In this document: one piece after another, positions 8,608 to 17,012 of the stretch
Layout: every line of letters starts with the position of its first letter
Position numbering within the stretch: the first letter of the stretch is position 1
Source: Bacteroidales bacterium
GTDB taxonomy: Bacteria > Bacteroidota > Bacteroidia > Bacteroidales > UBA932
Direction of reading: 5' to 3'
Assembly: GCA_004552965.1 (NCBI GenBank)
Contig: SFMU01000012.1
Coordinates: 1 to 42,827 of the forward strand
DNA: 42,827 nt
Program-made: the position numbers and the translations under genes
Notes under the pieces: model-generated
Seen by the model: the letters and a program-made list of their open reading frames with translations, nothing else
Database searches by the model: none
What the model was told of the DNA's origin: nothing

Positions 8608-9225
8608 ATGGCCATCAAGTTTCAATACAACAAGACATCGCTGAACAACCTGCAGAAGCAGCTCAAGATGCGAGTCAAGGCGCTCCCTACGTTGCAGAAC
8701 AAGGAGAGTGCCCTGAGGCTTGAGGTGCGGAAGGCAAAGGACAAGAGCGAAAGTCTGCTTGCCGAGCTCGAGGAAGCAATGGTCAGGTACGACTATCTCG
8801 CTCCGCTCTGGAACGAATTCGATCCGGGACTCGTCTCCATCAGGGACATCGAGCTGGTGACCGTCAAGGTGGCCGGTGTCAAATGTCCTGAACTGAAGAG
8901 CATCAGTTACGAGATCCATCCGTTCAATGCCTTTGTCAAACCTGCATGGTACATCGACGGCGTGGCTATCCTGAAGGACATCTCCAGGCTCGGAATAGAG
9001 TCCGAAGTCTATCTGGAGAAGCGCAGGATACTGGATTTCCAGAGGAAGAAGACCACCCAGAAGGTGAACCTCTACGAAAAGGTCCAGATCCCGGGCTACC
9101 AGGAAGCCATCCGGAAGATCAAGCGATACATGGAAGACGAGGAGAACCTCAGCAAGGCCTCGTCGAAGATAGTCAAACAACGTCACGCTGAGGAAGAAGA
9201 CATGGAGGAAAACGGCAATGATTGA
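8608..9225 (+). CDS. ntpD: V-type ATPase subunit D (central stalk)
   Basis: 205 residues (MAIKFQYNKTSLNNLQKQLKM...), with long N- and C-terminal helices likely forming the antiparallel coiled coil of the rotor axle and a short globular middle. The family transmits rotation between the A3B3 head and the membrane K ring. It starts 3 bp after ntpB, and its 3' end overlaps the subunit I gene by 8 bp (ATGATTGA), a coupling arrangement. Subunit F, its usual partner, is not recognisable in this operon. Confidence 0.88.
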   Translation: MAIKFQYNKTSLNNLQKQLKMRVKALPTLQNKESALRLEVRKAKDKSESLLAELEEAMVRYDYLAPLWNEFDPGLVSIRDIELVTVKVAGVKCPELKSISYEIHPFNAFVKPAWYIDGVAILKDISRLGIESEVYLEKRRILDFQRKKTTQKVNLYEKVQIPGYQEAIRKIKRYMEDEENLSKASSKIVKQRHAEEEDMEENGND

Positions 9226-11047
9226 GAAAATGACGAAATATTCCTTCATCCTCCTCAAAGGGAAAGATGAAGATTTCCTCACTGCTGTCCAGGAACTCGG
9301 CGTGGTTGACATCACAAGGTCGTCCAAGCCGGTGGACAAGGAGTCCTCGGACCTGATGAACCTCACCCGGGAGCTTGGCGCTGCGATCAAGGCAATAGAG
9401 AGCGTCGACTGGACTTCCGACCCAGACAGGGAGAAGATTGCTGCAGAGAAGGTCGAGATCGACCCTTCGGACATTCTGGGCTGCTACAGGAATGCCGTCG
9501 CCAGGCTCAAGGCTCTGGACGAGGAACTTGTGGCCGCCAGAAAGGATGCCGCTTCCTCGAAGGTCTGGGGCGAGTACGATGCAAGGACATTCAGGATGCT
9601 GGAAGCCAGAGGTTTCCGCATCAGGTTCTACTGCATTCCAAAGAAGAAGTTCGACTCATCCTGGGAACAGGTCTACCCTCTTGCTATTGTTTCGGACGAC
9701 GGCAAGGAGGTCCGCTTCGTGACGATTTCGGACGACCCGGCATATTCACTCCCCGCAGAGGAATGCCAGGCGCCGAAGATGACTCCGGAAGAGGCTGAGC
9801 GCAGGATTTCCGACATCGGCAGGCAGATCATCCGCCACAAGGCGGAACTCGCTGCCCTCAAGGAATATGCAGGTACTCTTTCTGCCGAACTTCAGGACAA
9901 GGCCGGCAGGCTGCAGAGGCATCTTGCATGCGCGGGAGCAGGTTCGGCAGCCGAAGGCATGGTGACTACCTACACCGGTTTCGCCCCTGAGGAGAACGAG
10001 AAGGAACTCTGCGAGGCTCTGGACAGGATGGATGTAGTCTACATCAAGGACGCTGCAGTCAGGGAAGACAACCCTCCGATCAAGTTCAAGGGCAATATGT
10101 TCACCAGGATGTTCAGCGTCCTGACAGACATGTACGGCAGGCCGAGCTATGATGAGTTCGATCCTACGCCTTACATTTCGGTCTTCTTCACTCTCTTCTT
10201 CGCCATGTGCATGGGTGATGCCGGCTACGGTCTGGTGCTGCTCATCGCCGGTCTCGGGATGAAGAAGATGCTCGGTTCGCTTGCTCCGCTCGTGACTGTG
10301 CTTGGAGGAGCCACCCTTGTGATGGGAATCGTGCTCCACACCTTCTTCGGAATGGACATCTCGACCGTTGCCTGGGTTCCGGACTGGCTGAAGGCCTGCA
10401 TGATCACCGGCACAGTGGCAGGATACGACGCCCAGATGCTGTTCTCGATCCTCATCGGTGTCGTGCATCTCTGTGTCGCAATGCTTCTGAAAGCAGTCTA
10501 TGCCTGCAGGAGACACGGTTTCCTTAACTCTCTGGGGACACTGGGATGGACTCTTCTGCTTGTCGGAGGAGTGATTGTCGGAGGTTTCTTCCTTCTGGGA
10601 GTCATCGACGCTGCGCTCACCAAATGGATCGTGATCGTCCTGGGTGGCATTTCCGCAGTCGGCATATTCATTCTCAATGACATCCACCGCAATCCGCTGA
10701 TCAACATCGGCTCCGGTCTCTATGAGACCTACAACACCGTGACAGGTCTGCTCGGAGATGTCCTGAGTTACCTCAGGCTCTATGCCCTCGGACTCGCAGG
10801 CGGCATGCTTGGAAACGCTTTCAACAGCCTCGGAACTTCATTGCTGGACATCAACGTACCAGGTCTGAATATCCTGGGCTGCGGGCTGATACTGGTGTTC
10901 GGGCATGTTCTCAACCTTGCGATGTGCTGCCTCGGAGCCTTTGTGCATCCGCTCCGACTCAACTTCCTCGAGTTCTTCAAGAATTCCGGTTACGAGGGTG
11001 AAGGACGAGTGTACAGCCCGCTGAGCAATGAAGTCAACAACGAATAG
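9218..11047 (+). CDS. ntpI: V-type ATPase membrane subunit I (a-subunit homologue)
   Basis: 609 residues. The soluble N-terminal half (about 1-310) has charged helices that bind the peripheral stalk. The C-terminal half has about seven or eight TM segments, beginning with VFFTLFFAMCMGDAGYG and including LRLYALGLAGGMLGNAFNSL, a region expected to hold the conserved Arg of the ion half-channels. Together with the K ring it forms the ion path. The chosen start overlaps the D gene by 8 bp; MTKYSFILLKG four codons on is an alternative. Length is typical of bacterial subunit I (600-660). Confidence 0.93.
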   Translation: MIEKMTKYSFILLKGKDEDFLTAVQELGVVDITRSSKPVDKESSDLMNLTRELGAAIKAIESVDWTSDPDREKIAAEKVEIDPSDILGCYRNAVARLKALDEELVAARKDAASSKVWGEYDARTFRMLEARGFRIRFYCIPKKKFDSSWEQVYPLAIVSDDGKEVRFVTISDDPAYSLPAEECQAPKMTPEEAERRISDIGRQIIRHKAELAALKEYAGTLSAELQDKAGRLQRHLACAGAGSAAEGMVTTYTGFAPEENEKELCEALDRMDVVYIKDAAVREDNPPIKFKGNMFTRMFSVLTDMYGRPSYDEFDPTPYISVFFTLFFAMCMGDAGYGLVLLIAGLGMKKMLGSLAPLVTVLGGATLVMGIVLHTFFGMDISTVAWVPDWLKACMITGTVAGYDAQMLFSILIGVVHLCVAMLLKAVYACRRHGFLNSLGTLGWTLLLVGGVIVGGFFLLGVIDAALTKWIVIVLGGISAVGIFILNDIHRNPLINIGSGLYETYNTVTGLLGDVLSYLRLYALGLAGGMLGNAFNSLGTSLLDINVPGLNILGCGLILVFGHVLNLAMCCLGAFVHPLRLNFLEFFKNSGYEGEGRVYSPLSNEVNNE

Positions 11048-11079
11048 TATTAATCAATAAACAAACAAATAACATCATC

Positions 11080-11499
11080 ATGAACGAAATTTTAGGTTAT
11101 CTCGGACTGGGCCTCATGCTTGCCCTTTCCGGAATCGGTTCAGCAATCGGCACTACTATCGCCGGAAATGCCGCTGAAGGCGGTCTCAAGGTCAATCCGG
11201 AGAAGTCCGGAAACTATATGGTTCTTTCCGCCCTCCCTGCTACCCAGGGTATCTACGGCTTCGTGGCTTTCTTCATGTGGCTCGGCAAGGACTTCGCGAC
11301 TCAGGGACCTCTGATGTTCGGTATAGGAATCGGTGTCGGCCTTGTGTGCATGATTTCCGCAATCCGTCAGGGCCAGGTAAGTGCCAACGGTATCGTCGGC
11401 ATCAGCCAGGGACACAATGTATTCACCAACACTCTCATCTACGCCGCCCTTCCTGAATTCTACGCAATTCTCGGACTCGTGGGAGCAATCATGGCATAA
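11080..11499 (+). CDS. ntpK: V-type ATPase rotor subunit K (proteolipid)
   Basis: 139 residues, four TM helices arranged as two hairpins, as in the duplicated K/c subunits. The ion-carrying Glu is E126 (ALPEFYAIL) in the last helix. L52, T55 and Q56 (ALPATQG) and Q97 (RQGQ) match the set known to coordinate Na+ in the Enterococcus hirae K ring (Leu61, Thr64, Gln65, Gln110, Glu139). This suggests Na+ rather than H+ specificity, an inference from motif similarity. The gene lies 32 bp after ntpI and only 7 bp before glmM, so read-through is likely. Confidence 0.95.
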   Translation: MNEILGYLGLGLMLALSGIGSAIGTTIAGNAAEGGLKVNPEKSGNYMVLSALPATQGIYGFVAFFMWLGKDFATQGPLMFGIGIGVGLVCMISAIRQGQVSANGIVGISQGHNVFTNTLIYAALPEFYAILGLVGAIMA

Positions 11500-11506
11500 G
11501 GAGAAA

Positions 11507-12964
11507 ATGTCACTTATAAAATCTATCTCCGGAATCCGGGGAACCATTGGGGGAAAGCCTGGAGACGGGCTGTCCCCTATTGATATAGTAAAGTTCACCT
11601 ACGCCTACTGCGCCACTCTGCCTTCCCGCAAAGCGAAGGAGGAAGGCCGGTCCAGGTACAAGGTAGTTGTCGGCAGGGATGCAAGAATGTCCGGGGAAAT
11701 GGTGGAGAATCTCGTTGTAGGCACCCTCATTTCCTGCGGAGTCGATGTAATCAAGGCCGGACTGGCTTCGACACCGACCACAGAGATGGCGGTCATCCTG
11801 TCCGGAGCGGACGGCGGAATCATCATCACAGCCTCCCACAATCCCAAGCAGTGGAACGCTCTCAAGCTCCTCAACAGCAAGGGTGAGTTCCTTACTGCAG
11901 CGGAAGGGAAGGAGATTCTCGATCTTGCGGAGAAAGAGGATTTCGACTTCGCGGCAGTCGAGGATCTCGGCTCGGTCAGCGAGCACGACTTCACCGATGA
12001 GCACCTCGATGCCGTTCTGGCTCTGGAAGCTGTCGATGTGCCTGCCGTCAAGGCAGCAGGCTTCAAGGTGGTCGTGGACGCCATCAATTCGGTCGGTGCT
12101 GTGATCATGCCCAAGCTTCTCGAAAGGCTGGGGGTGGAGTGCATCACTCTCAACAGCGAGGTTACAGGCAATTTCAGCCACAATCCGGAGCCTCTGCCCA
12201 AGAATCTTGAGGAACTCAGCGAGAAGGTCAGGGAAGAGAAAGCAGACCTTGGAATATCAGTGGATCCTGACGTGGACCGCCTTGCTTTCATCTGTGAGGA
12301 CGGCGAGCCTTTTGTCGAGGAATATACCCTGGTCAGCATAGCAGAGTACCTGTTTGCCAGAGCTGAAGAAAAGGCGGCAAGGGAGGGTGTCAGCCTCGAA
12401 GAGGCAACAAGCCCATACAAGCCGGTGTCAGTGTCCAATCTTTCGAGCAGCCGTGCCCTGAGGGATGTGACCGAAAGGCACGGTGGCCGCTACATGGCTT
12501 CAGCTGTCGGCGAAGTCAATGTGACGACCCTGATGCACAAGGAGAAGGCTCTCATCGGCGGCGAAGGCAACGGAGGAGTCATCTATCCTGCAATCCACAG
12601 CGGGCGTGACGCGATGGTCGGAACAGCTCTGTTCCTCTCCGATCTGGCACACAGGAAACTGAAAGTCAGCGATCTGAAAAAGACCTATCCGGAATACCAC
12701 ATCGCGAAGAACAGGATCGAACTGAGCGATTCAGCCCTCATCGACAAGATACTCGAAGCGATGAAGAATGAATATGCCGACGAAGACATCAACGACATCG
12801 ACGGAGTGAAGATCAGTTTCGAGCAGAAGAGAAGCTGGGTGCATCTGCGCAGGTCCAACACCGAGCCTATCATCAGAATCTACTCCGAGGCTCCTACGGC
12901 CGCAGAAGCCGAAAAGCTTGCTGCCGACGTGATTGCTATCGCTGACAGGATAATTGGCTGCTAG
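11507..12964 (+). CDS. glmM: Phosphoglucosamine mutase-type alpha-D-phosphohexomutase
   Basis: 485 residues from MSLIKSISGIRGTIGG, preceded by AGGAG (11499-11503); longer in-frame extensions run into ntpK and are rejected. Phosphohexomutase family: the phosphoserine loop is TASHNP (in GIIITASHNPKQWN), the Mg2+ loop is DPDVDRLA, the sugar loop is GEGNGGVIYP, and the phosphate-binding region near the end is RRSNTEPIIRIY. The likely reaction is glucosamine-6-P to glucosamine-1-P for UDP-GlcNAc; phosphomannomutase/phosphoglucomutase activity is possible and cannot be separated by eye. It sits 7 bp after ntpK and 3 bp before the DUF1343 gene, probably transcribed with both. Confidence 0.85.
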   Translation: MSLIKSISGIRGTIGGKPGDGLSPIDIVKFTYAYCATLPSRKAKEEGRSRYKVVVGRDARMSGEMVENLVVGTLISCGVDVIKAGLASTPTTEMAVILSGADGGIIITASHNPKQWNALKLLNSKGEFLTAAEGKEILDLAEKEDFDFAAVEDLGSVSEHDFTDEHLDAVLALEAVDVPAVKAAGFKVVVDAINSVGAVIMPKLLERLGVECITLNSEVTGNFSHNPEPLPKNLEELSEKVREEKADLGISVDPDVDRLAFICEDGEPFVEEYTLVSIAEYLFARAEEKAAREGVSLEEATSPYKPVSVSNLSSSRALRDVTERHGGRYMASAVGEVNVTTLMHKEKALIGGEGNGGVIYPAIHSGRDAMVGTALFLSDLAHRKLKVSDLKKTYPEYHIAKNRIELSDSALIDKILEAMKNEYADEDINDIDGVKISFEQKRSWVHLRRSNTEPIIRIYSEAPTAAEAEKLAADVIAIADRIIGC

Positions 12965-12967
12965 AAT

Positions 12968-14035
12968 ATGTTTTCGTTCAGGACAGGATCGCTGGAGAAT
13001 CAGCTTGACAAGGCTCTGATGAACGGCAGAGTCGGTTGCTTCTGCACCCAGAACTGCTGGGACACCGCAACAGGGCGCTACATGTACGACCTGTTCGCCG
13101 ACAGGGGCAATCTGAAATCTCTGTTCGTGCCGCATGATGCAGAGCTGACTCCGGGTACCAATCATATTCAGTTCTCAGAAGACGATGTCAGGGGACTCGA
13201 TGCCATTGTCGTCGAAATCCAGGATGCGGGAGCGCGCTACTTCAATTACACCAAGGACGTTCTCCGCCTGATCGAGACTCTTGCAGCACTAGGCGACGAG
13301 GCTCCGGCTCTCTACATCGTGGACCACATCAACCCTAGCGGAAGAATCGTCGAAGGATCGATGCCGCAGGTCGCCTGCGAGGCGCACACTCCGAAGGTCG
13401 CGCACAGGCACGGGCTCACTCTGGGTGAGTTGTGCAATCTGTACTGCAACGAGATAGGAGCGAACTTCGCACTGCATGTGATCTCGGCTCTGGCTACCGA
13501 TTCGACACGCCAGCTGCTGCCGTGGACCATTGCTCCGGCTTCGGACATTCCTGGGATGTTCACCTGCGGGATGTACAGCGGGGGCGGTCTGTGGAACAAC
13601 ACGACCATCACCCCTGCCATCGGCACTGCAAGGCCCTATGAATATCTCGGAGCACCATTCATCCGACACAGCAAGCTGGAGGTGCTTCCGGTCTCTCAGG
13701 GTGTTCTGATGCGTCCTTGCACTTTCACACCTTCCACGGGACGCTATGAGGGTGAACTCTGCAGGGGCTATCAGATAATGCTCCAGCCGGGGACCGAGTA
13801 CCATTCCATCCTCCATACCCTGCAGCTGATGCGGTATTTCGCGGAGAGATATTCTCAGTTCGAGCTTCTGGAAGGGTTCGAGGCAAAGGTGGCGGATCCG
13901 GTGATGGTGAGTTACATCAAGGGGGAAATCACTTTTCAGGATCTGAAGGAGCATGTAAAGACCGAAGAGCAGAAATGGATCCGGAAGGCCAAGCGTTACT
14001 GCCTCTATGACGACCAGCCGTACCGTATCAAGTGA
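12968..14035 (+). CDS. DUF1343 (NamZ/GH171-like) protein without signal peptide
   Basis: 355 residues. Family landmarks: LDAIVVEIQDAGARYFNY, VDHINPSGRIVEGSMP, AHRHGLTLGELCNLY, PASDIPGM and GTARPYEYLGAPFI. DUF1343 includes NamZ, an exo-beta-N-acetylmuramidase (GH171) releasing MurNAc from peptidoglycan chain ends. Typical members are ~400 residues and exported; this one starts directly in the fold with no hydrophobic leader, so it appears cytoplasmic. The in-frame ATG at 12968 is 3 bp after glmM, and no better upstream start exists. The glmM neighbour suggests a role in amino-sugar or muropeptide recycling (inference). I am sure of the family, not of the activity. Confidence 0.8.
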   Translation: MFSFRTGSLENQLDKALMNGRVGCFCTQNCWDTATGRYMYDLFADRGNLKSLFVPHDAELTPGTNHIQFSEDDVRGLDAIVVEIQDAGARYFNYTKDVLRLIETLAALGDEAPALYIVDHINPSGRIVEGSMPQVACEAHTPKVAHRHGLTLGELCNLYCNEIGANFALHVISALATDSTRQLLPWTIAPASDIPGMFTCGMYSGGGLWNNTTITPAIGTARPYEYLGAPFIRHSKLEVLPVSQGVLMRPCTFTPSTGRYEGELCRGYQIMLQPGTEYHSILHTLQLMRYFAERYSQFELLEGFEAKVADPVMVSYIKGEITFQDLKEHVKTEEQKWIRKAKRYCLYDDQPYRIK

Positions 14036-14150
14036 CGGTTCGGGGGTCAGGTCGGGAGGAATATGGCCTGAAGAGACTTGAAGAAGCGATGTTTTGCGTT
14101 CTTGTCTTAAAAAATTAGGCTGAAATAGAGGACTTTTGGAAAAAATGTGC

Positions 14151-14158
14151 TATATTTG
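14151..14158 (+). promoter_or_regulatory. -7 element upstream of rpmE
   Basis: TATATTTG matches TAnnTTTG, 39 bp before the L31 ATG, giving a leader of about 30 nt. The only TTTG upstream (14135-14138) is 12 bp away, shorter than the usual 19-20. The rest of 14036-14197 holds no gene. Confidence 0.5.
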
Positions 14159-14197
14159 CGGTCTTGAAAAGAGAAACATCTTAAAAACCATAAAGAA

Positions 14198-14449
14198 ATG
14201 AAAAAAGGACTTCATCCCGAAAACTACCGCCTTGTAGCTTTCAAGGATATGTCAAACGACACCGTGTTCATCACCCGTTCATGCGCTGAGACCAAAGAGA
14301 CTCTCGAGGTTGACGGAGTTACCTACCCGGTTGTGAAGGTCGAGATTTCCAACACATCTCACCCATTCTACACTGGCAAAGTCAAGCTTGTTGACACCGC
14401 CGGTCGCGTTGACAAATTCTACCAGAGATACAAGAGCCGCCAGAAATAA
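14198..14449 (+). CDS. rpmE2: 50S ribosomal protein L31 type B
   Basis: 83 residues (MKKGLHPENYRLVAFKDMSND...). It has the type B features: the KKGLHPENYR start, VDVEGRVDKF-like ending (VDTAGRVDKFYQRYKSR) and no zinc-binding CxxC pair, so it is the zinc-independent form. It binds the large ribosomal subunit at the subunit interface. Monocistronic, with its own -7 box at 14151 and a strong terminator at 14474-14505. Confidence 0.96.
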   Translation: MKKGLHPENYRLVAFKDMSNDTVFITRSCAETKETLEVDGVTYPVVKVEISNTSHPFYTGKVKLVDTAGRVDKFYQRYKSRQK

Positions 14450-14473
14450 TTTCTGCACGGGAACAAAAGAAAG

Positions 14474-14505
14474 AACCCTCGAAGTTTATTTGCTTCGAGG
14501 GTTTT
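14474..14505 (+). terminator. Strong, probably bidirectional terminator between rpmE2 and the GH127 gene
   Basis: Perfect 11-bp inverted repeat AACCCTCGAAG / CTTCGAGGGTT (14474-14484 and 14493-14503) with an 8-nt loop, followed by a T run on the + strand. On the other strand it is followed by TTCTTTCTTTTG, so it could also end the leftward GH127 transcript. Confidence 0.85.
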
Positions 14506-14528
14506 CCATTTTTACGATCTTATAATTA

Positions 14529-14562
14529 TGACCGGCAACTTCTTATGCAAATCTGCCGGTCA
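14529..14562. other. Inverted repeat in the rpmE2-GH127 convergent gap
   Basis: TGACCGGCA (14529-14537) and TGCCGGTCA (14554-14562) form a 9-bp stem with a 16-nt loop. No adjacent U run, so it is a weak terminator candidate. No gene is seen in 14506-14627. Confidence 0.4.
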
Positions 14563-14627
14563 CTATTTCCACCCTCATCAGTCACGCAGCCACGGCTGCG
14601 CTTCCTGCTCCGGAGGTGGGCGGAGTG

Positions 14628-16499
14628 TCAGTCTTCCAGGGTTCCGTAGTCGACCCAGACCTTCATCGGGCAGGCTTCACGGTTGTCCCAGGAGTAGTAA
14701 GGTACGAAGAGCAGGGTACCTTCAGGAGTCTCTGCCAAGATGGTCTGGACTCCGCAGAGGAGTGAGGCATCATATTCAGTTGTGAAGGTTGTCGTGCTGT
14801 CCAGACGGGCGCTCTGATAGGTCCCGACATTGTCGATGCCCTCCATGCAGTAGACCAGAGGTCCGCGCATCAGCGCCCTCTTGCCCTCGTCGGCCTTGAC
14901 TCTCGGATCTGCGCTGACGACCTCGACAGGCATGTCGAAACTGAGCCTGATGACTGTCTCGCCCTTCCATTTGCGGTCGATGCACAGGTAACCTCTGTCC
15001 ATGCTGCTTTCAGCCGGATCGATCTGCACGCCACCTATCGAGGCAGTCCAGTTCCTGCACCAGCCCGGAATACGGATCTTCAGGGTGCGGTTAACTGACT
15101 TTGGCGCGGAGACACGGATGCTCACATCTCCATTCCAAGGATAGGATGTCTCCTGGCATATTCCAAGACCGTTGACAGTGGTGCTGCTGCCGATGAAGAG
15201 GTTGACGTAGACTGCGTCAGCCGAGGTGCCGTAGATGTAGTTGCCGACGGACGGGATGAATCGGCAGAGATTGGAAGGGCAGCAGGCGCAGCCGTACCAA
15301 GCCTGACGGTGGTGGTTACCATCGGTTTCAAGTGGATTCACATAGAAGAAGCGGTCGCCCGAGAGGGAGATCCCTGACAGGACACCGTTGTACATGGAGC
15401 GTTCCATCACATCGATGAACTTCGAATCTCCGGTCATTCCGTTCATCCTCCAGTTCCAGAGGACCATGCCGATCGAGGCGCAGGTTTCGCAGTAAGCCTC
15501 GGCATTCGGAAGGTCGTAATCGGCGGAGAAGCCCTCGAAATGGCCTGTGTGTCCGATTCCTCCTGTTATGTACATCTTTCTGCTGACGATCTTGTCCCAG
15601 ACACGGAGCATTGCCTGAACGTATTCCTCGTCGCCGGTGCAGGCGGCGATGTCAGCCATTCCGCAGAAAAGATACATGGCACGGACAGCATGACCGTTGA
15701 TAGTGGTCATCTCCCTCACCGGAATGTCATCCTGATAGTGTACAGCGTCGAATTCGCTGTAGCTGCCGTGACCATGGCCGCGTTCGTCAACGAGCCATTG
15801 CGCGAAATCAAGGTACTGTCTGTCACCGGTGAGAGAATAAAGCTTGACGAGGGCAAGTTCTATTTCCTCGTGCCCGGGCACCCAGTGTCTCTTGCCAGGG
15901 CCGAAGAGGTCCATCATATGGGCGACCATCTTCTTTGCGACACCCAGGAACTTGTCCTTTCCGGTCGCTTCAAAGTAAGCGATTGCGGCTTCTATGAGGT
16001 GCCCGGCGCAATACATCTCGTGCATTCCCATGTCAGTCCAACGCTTGTCGAGACCGGTAAGGGTATAGAAGGTGTTGATGTAGCCGTCCGGCTGTTGAGC
16101 GGCAGCAAACTTATCGATCCATTCGTCGCACTTGGCCTCGAGAGCTGAGTCAGGATTGTTTTTCAACGAATATGCCATCCCCTCCAGAGCTTTGTAGACG
16201 TCGGAATCGTCGAAATATATTCCGGAATGCTGACCTTCTCCTCTGGCTGCGTTCTCGAAATTGCGGATGCGGCCGGTCTGGTTTTCTATCTGGTCGATGC
16301 AGACTTCGAGAGTGACATTCTTCAGTGTGTCAAGACGAGGTGTCCAGAAAGGATCGTTGATGTTGACATCGGAAAAGAGTACCGGCTGGACTGCCTTATG
16401 CGACTGTTCCGCATCGGTGCACGAGACGGGGGCCACAAGAAGAAATGCAAAAGCGATGGCTTGGATGATCAAGGCTGAGGAATGCGATTTGAATTGCAT
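14628..16499 (-). CDS. GH127 (DUF1680) glycoside hydrolase lipoprotein, beta-L-arabinofuranosidase family
   Basis: 623 residues from MQFKSHSSALIIQ; an in-frame ATG at 16571 adds 24 residues ahead of the signal peptide and would start upstream of the predicted promoter, so 16499 is preferred. Lipoprotein signal peptide ending VAPVSC. The (alpha/alpha)6 barrel shows GH127 landmarks: AAQQPDGYINT, HEMYCAGHLIEA, YCETCASIG with the zinc ligands Glu338 and Cys340, and GCACCPSN with the catalytic Cys406 and ligand Cys407 (by analogy with Bifidobacterium HypBA1). Known members release beta-L-arabinofuranose from plant glycans or glycoproteins. No SusC/SusD pair lies nearby, so the substrate is uncertain. 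Exported to the periplasm or cell surface. Monocistronic with a consensus promoter. Confidence 0.88.
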   Translation of the reverse strand: MQFKSHSSALIIQAIAFAFLLVAPVSCTDAEQSHKAVQPVLFSDVNINDPFWTPRLDTLKNVTLEVCIDQIENQTGRIRNFENAARGEGQHSGIYFDDSDVYKALEGMAYSLKNNPDSALEAKCDEWIDKFAAAQQPDGYINTFYTLTGLDKRWTDMGMHEMYCAGHLIEAAIAYFEATGKDKFLGVAKKMVAHMMDLFGPGKRHWVPGHEEIELALVKLYSLTGDRQYLDFAQWLVDERGHGHGSYSEFDAVHYQDDIPVREMTTINGHAVRAMYLFCGMADIAACTGDEEYVQAMLRVWDKIVSRKMYITGGIGHTGHFEGFSADYDLPNAEAYCETCASIGMVLWNWRMNGMTGDSKFIDVMERSMYNGVLSGISLSGDRFFYVNPLETDGNHHRQAWYGCACCPSNLCRFIPSVGNYIYGTSADAVYVNLFIGSSTTVNGLGICQETSYPWNGDVSIRVSAPKSVNRTLKIRIPGWCRNWTASIGGVQIDPAESSMDRGYLCIDRKWKGETVIRLSFDMPVEVVSADPRVKADEGKRALMRGPLVYCMEGIDNVGTYQSARLDSTTTFTTEYDASLLCGVQTILAETPEGTLLFVPYYSWDNREACPMKVWVDYGTLED

Positions 16500-16558
16500 G
16501 ATCAAGAAGTGTTGATAGTGGTGAATTCGGTTATCTTGGGAAACGTGGTTCTTATGGA

Positions 16559-16589
16559 CAAAAGTAGCCATTCACAAGCTTAATTCAAA
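16559..16589 (-). promoter_or_regulatory. Consensus -33/-7 promoter of the GH127 gene
   Basis: On the minus strand, TTTG (16586-16589), 19 bp spacer, TACTTTTG (16559-16566): a full match to TTTG-N19-TAnnTTTG. It lies 60 bp upstream of the chosen ATG and supports the 16499 start. Confidence 0.7.
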
Positions 16590-16614
16590 AATAATCCTGA
16601 AATATTCAGAAAAA

Positions 16615-16646
16615 TTTGGAGGCAAAGAAAAAAGTCCCTATATTTG
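16615..16646 (+). promoter_or_regulatory. Consensus -33/-7 promoter of the tRNA-Glu gene
   Basis: TTTG (16615-16618), 20-bp spacer, TATATTTG (16639-16646), then the tRNA 17 bp later. One of the clearest Bacteroidota promoters in the window; divergent from the GH127 promoter just to the left. Confidence 0.8.
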
Positions 16647-16663
16647 CGATCCAAACAAGAAAC

Positions 16664-16735
16664 GCTGGGTTCGTATAACGGTTAGTACTCAAGATTCTCA
16701 ATCTTGCAATAGGAGTTCGATTCTCCTACCCAGTA
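16664..16735 (+). tRNA. tRNA-Glu (anticodon CTC)
   Basis: Cloverleaf read by eye: acceptor GCTGGGT (16664-16670) pairs with ACCCAGT (16728-16734), with a G-T wobble at the first pair. D arm 16673-16688; anticodon stem CAAGA/TCTTG (16690-16694, 16702-16706) around loop TTCTCAA with anticodon CTC at 16697-16699. T arm AGGAG/CTCCT around TTCGATT; discriminator A at 16735. CCA is not encoded. It decodes GAG, a frequent codon in these genes. Own promoter upstream, terminator at 16772-16797. Confidence 0.9.
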
Positions 16736-16771
16736 CAACTGGTACCGGAAACGGTGCCTTATGATCCAAGA

Positions 16772-16797
16772 GGCTGACTGCATGGTCAGCCTTTTTT
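16772..16797 (+). terminator. Terminator of the tRNA-Glu transcript
   Basis: GGCTGAC (16772-16778), 6-nt loop, GTCAGCC (16785-16791), then six T. A perfect 7-bp stem with a U run, 37 bp after the tRNA. Confidence 0.85.
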
Positions 16798-16926
16798 CCT
16801 TTTATGCCGGACCGGCAAGAAACGAAGGGTGCGGGTCTTCAGCCGCAGACATGTTACCGATGAGCAAGCAGACATGAACCGGAAAGATATTCATAAGATG
16901 ATGCAGGTTATTTATTTGAAGATTGC

Positions 16927-16934
16927 TAAATTTG
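16927..16934 (+). promoter_or_regulatory. -7 element upstream of the small membrane protein gene
   Basis: TAAATTTG matches TAnnTTTG, 78 bp before the ATG at 17013. The nearest TTTG (16915-16918) is only 8 bp away, so the -33 box is uncertain. No gene is seen in 16798-17012. Confidence 0.4.
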
Positions 16935-17012
16935 CACAAATCGGTGATTGACAGGCGCTGTGCCTCCTCCGGTCGCCGACAGAGAAACTTTATAACTTCA
17001 AGCTCGATTGAA

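Noticed and set aside
14628..16499. Part of a polysaccharide utilisation locus
   Set aside because: No SusC/SusD, regulator or other glycoside hydrolase gene adjoins it; neighbours are L31 and a tRNA.
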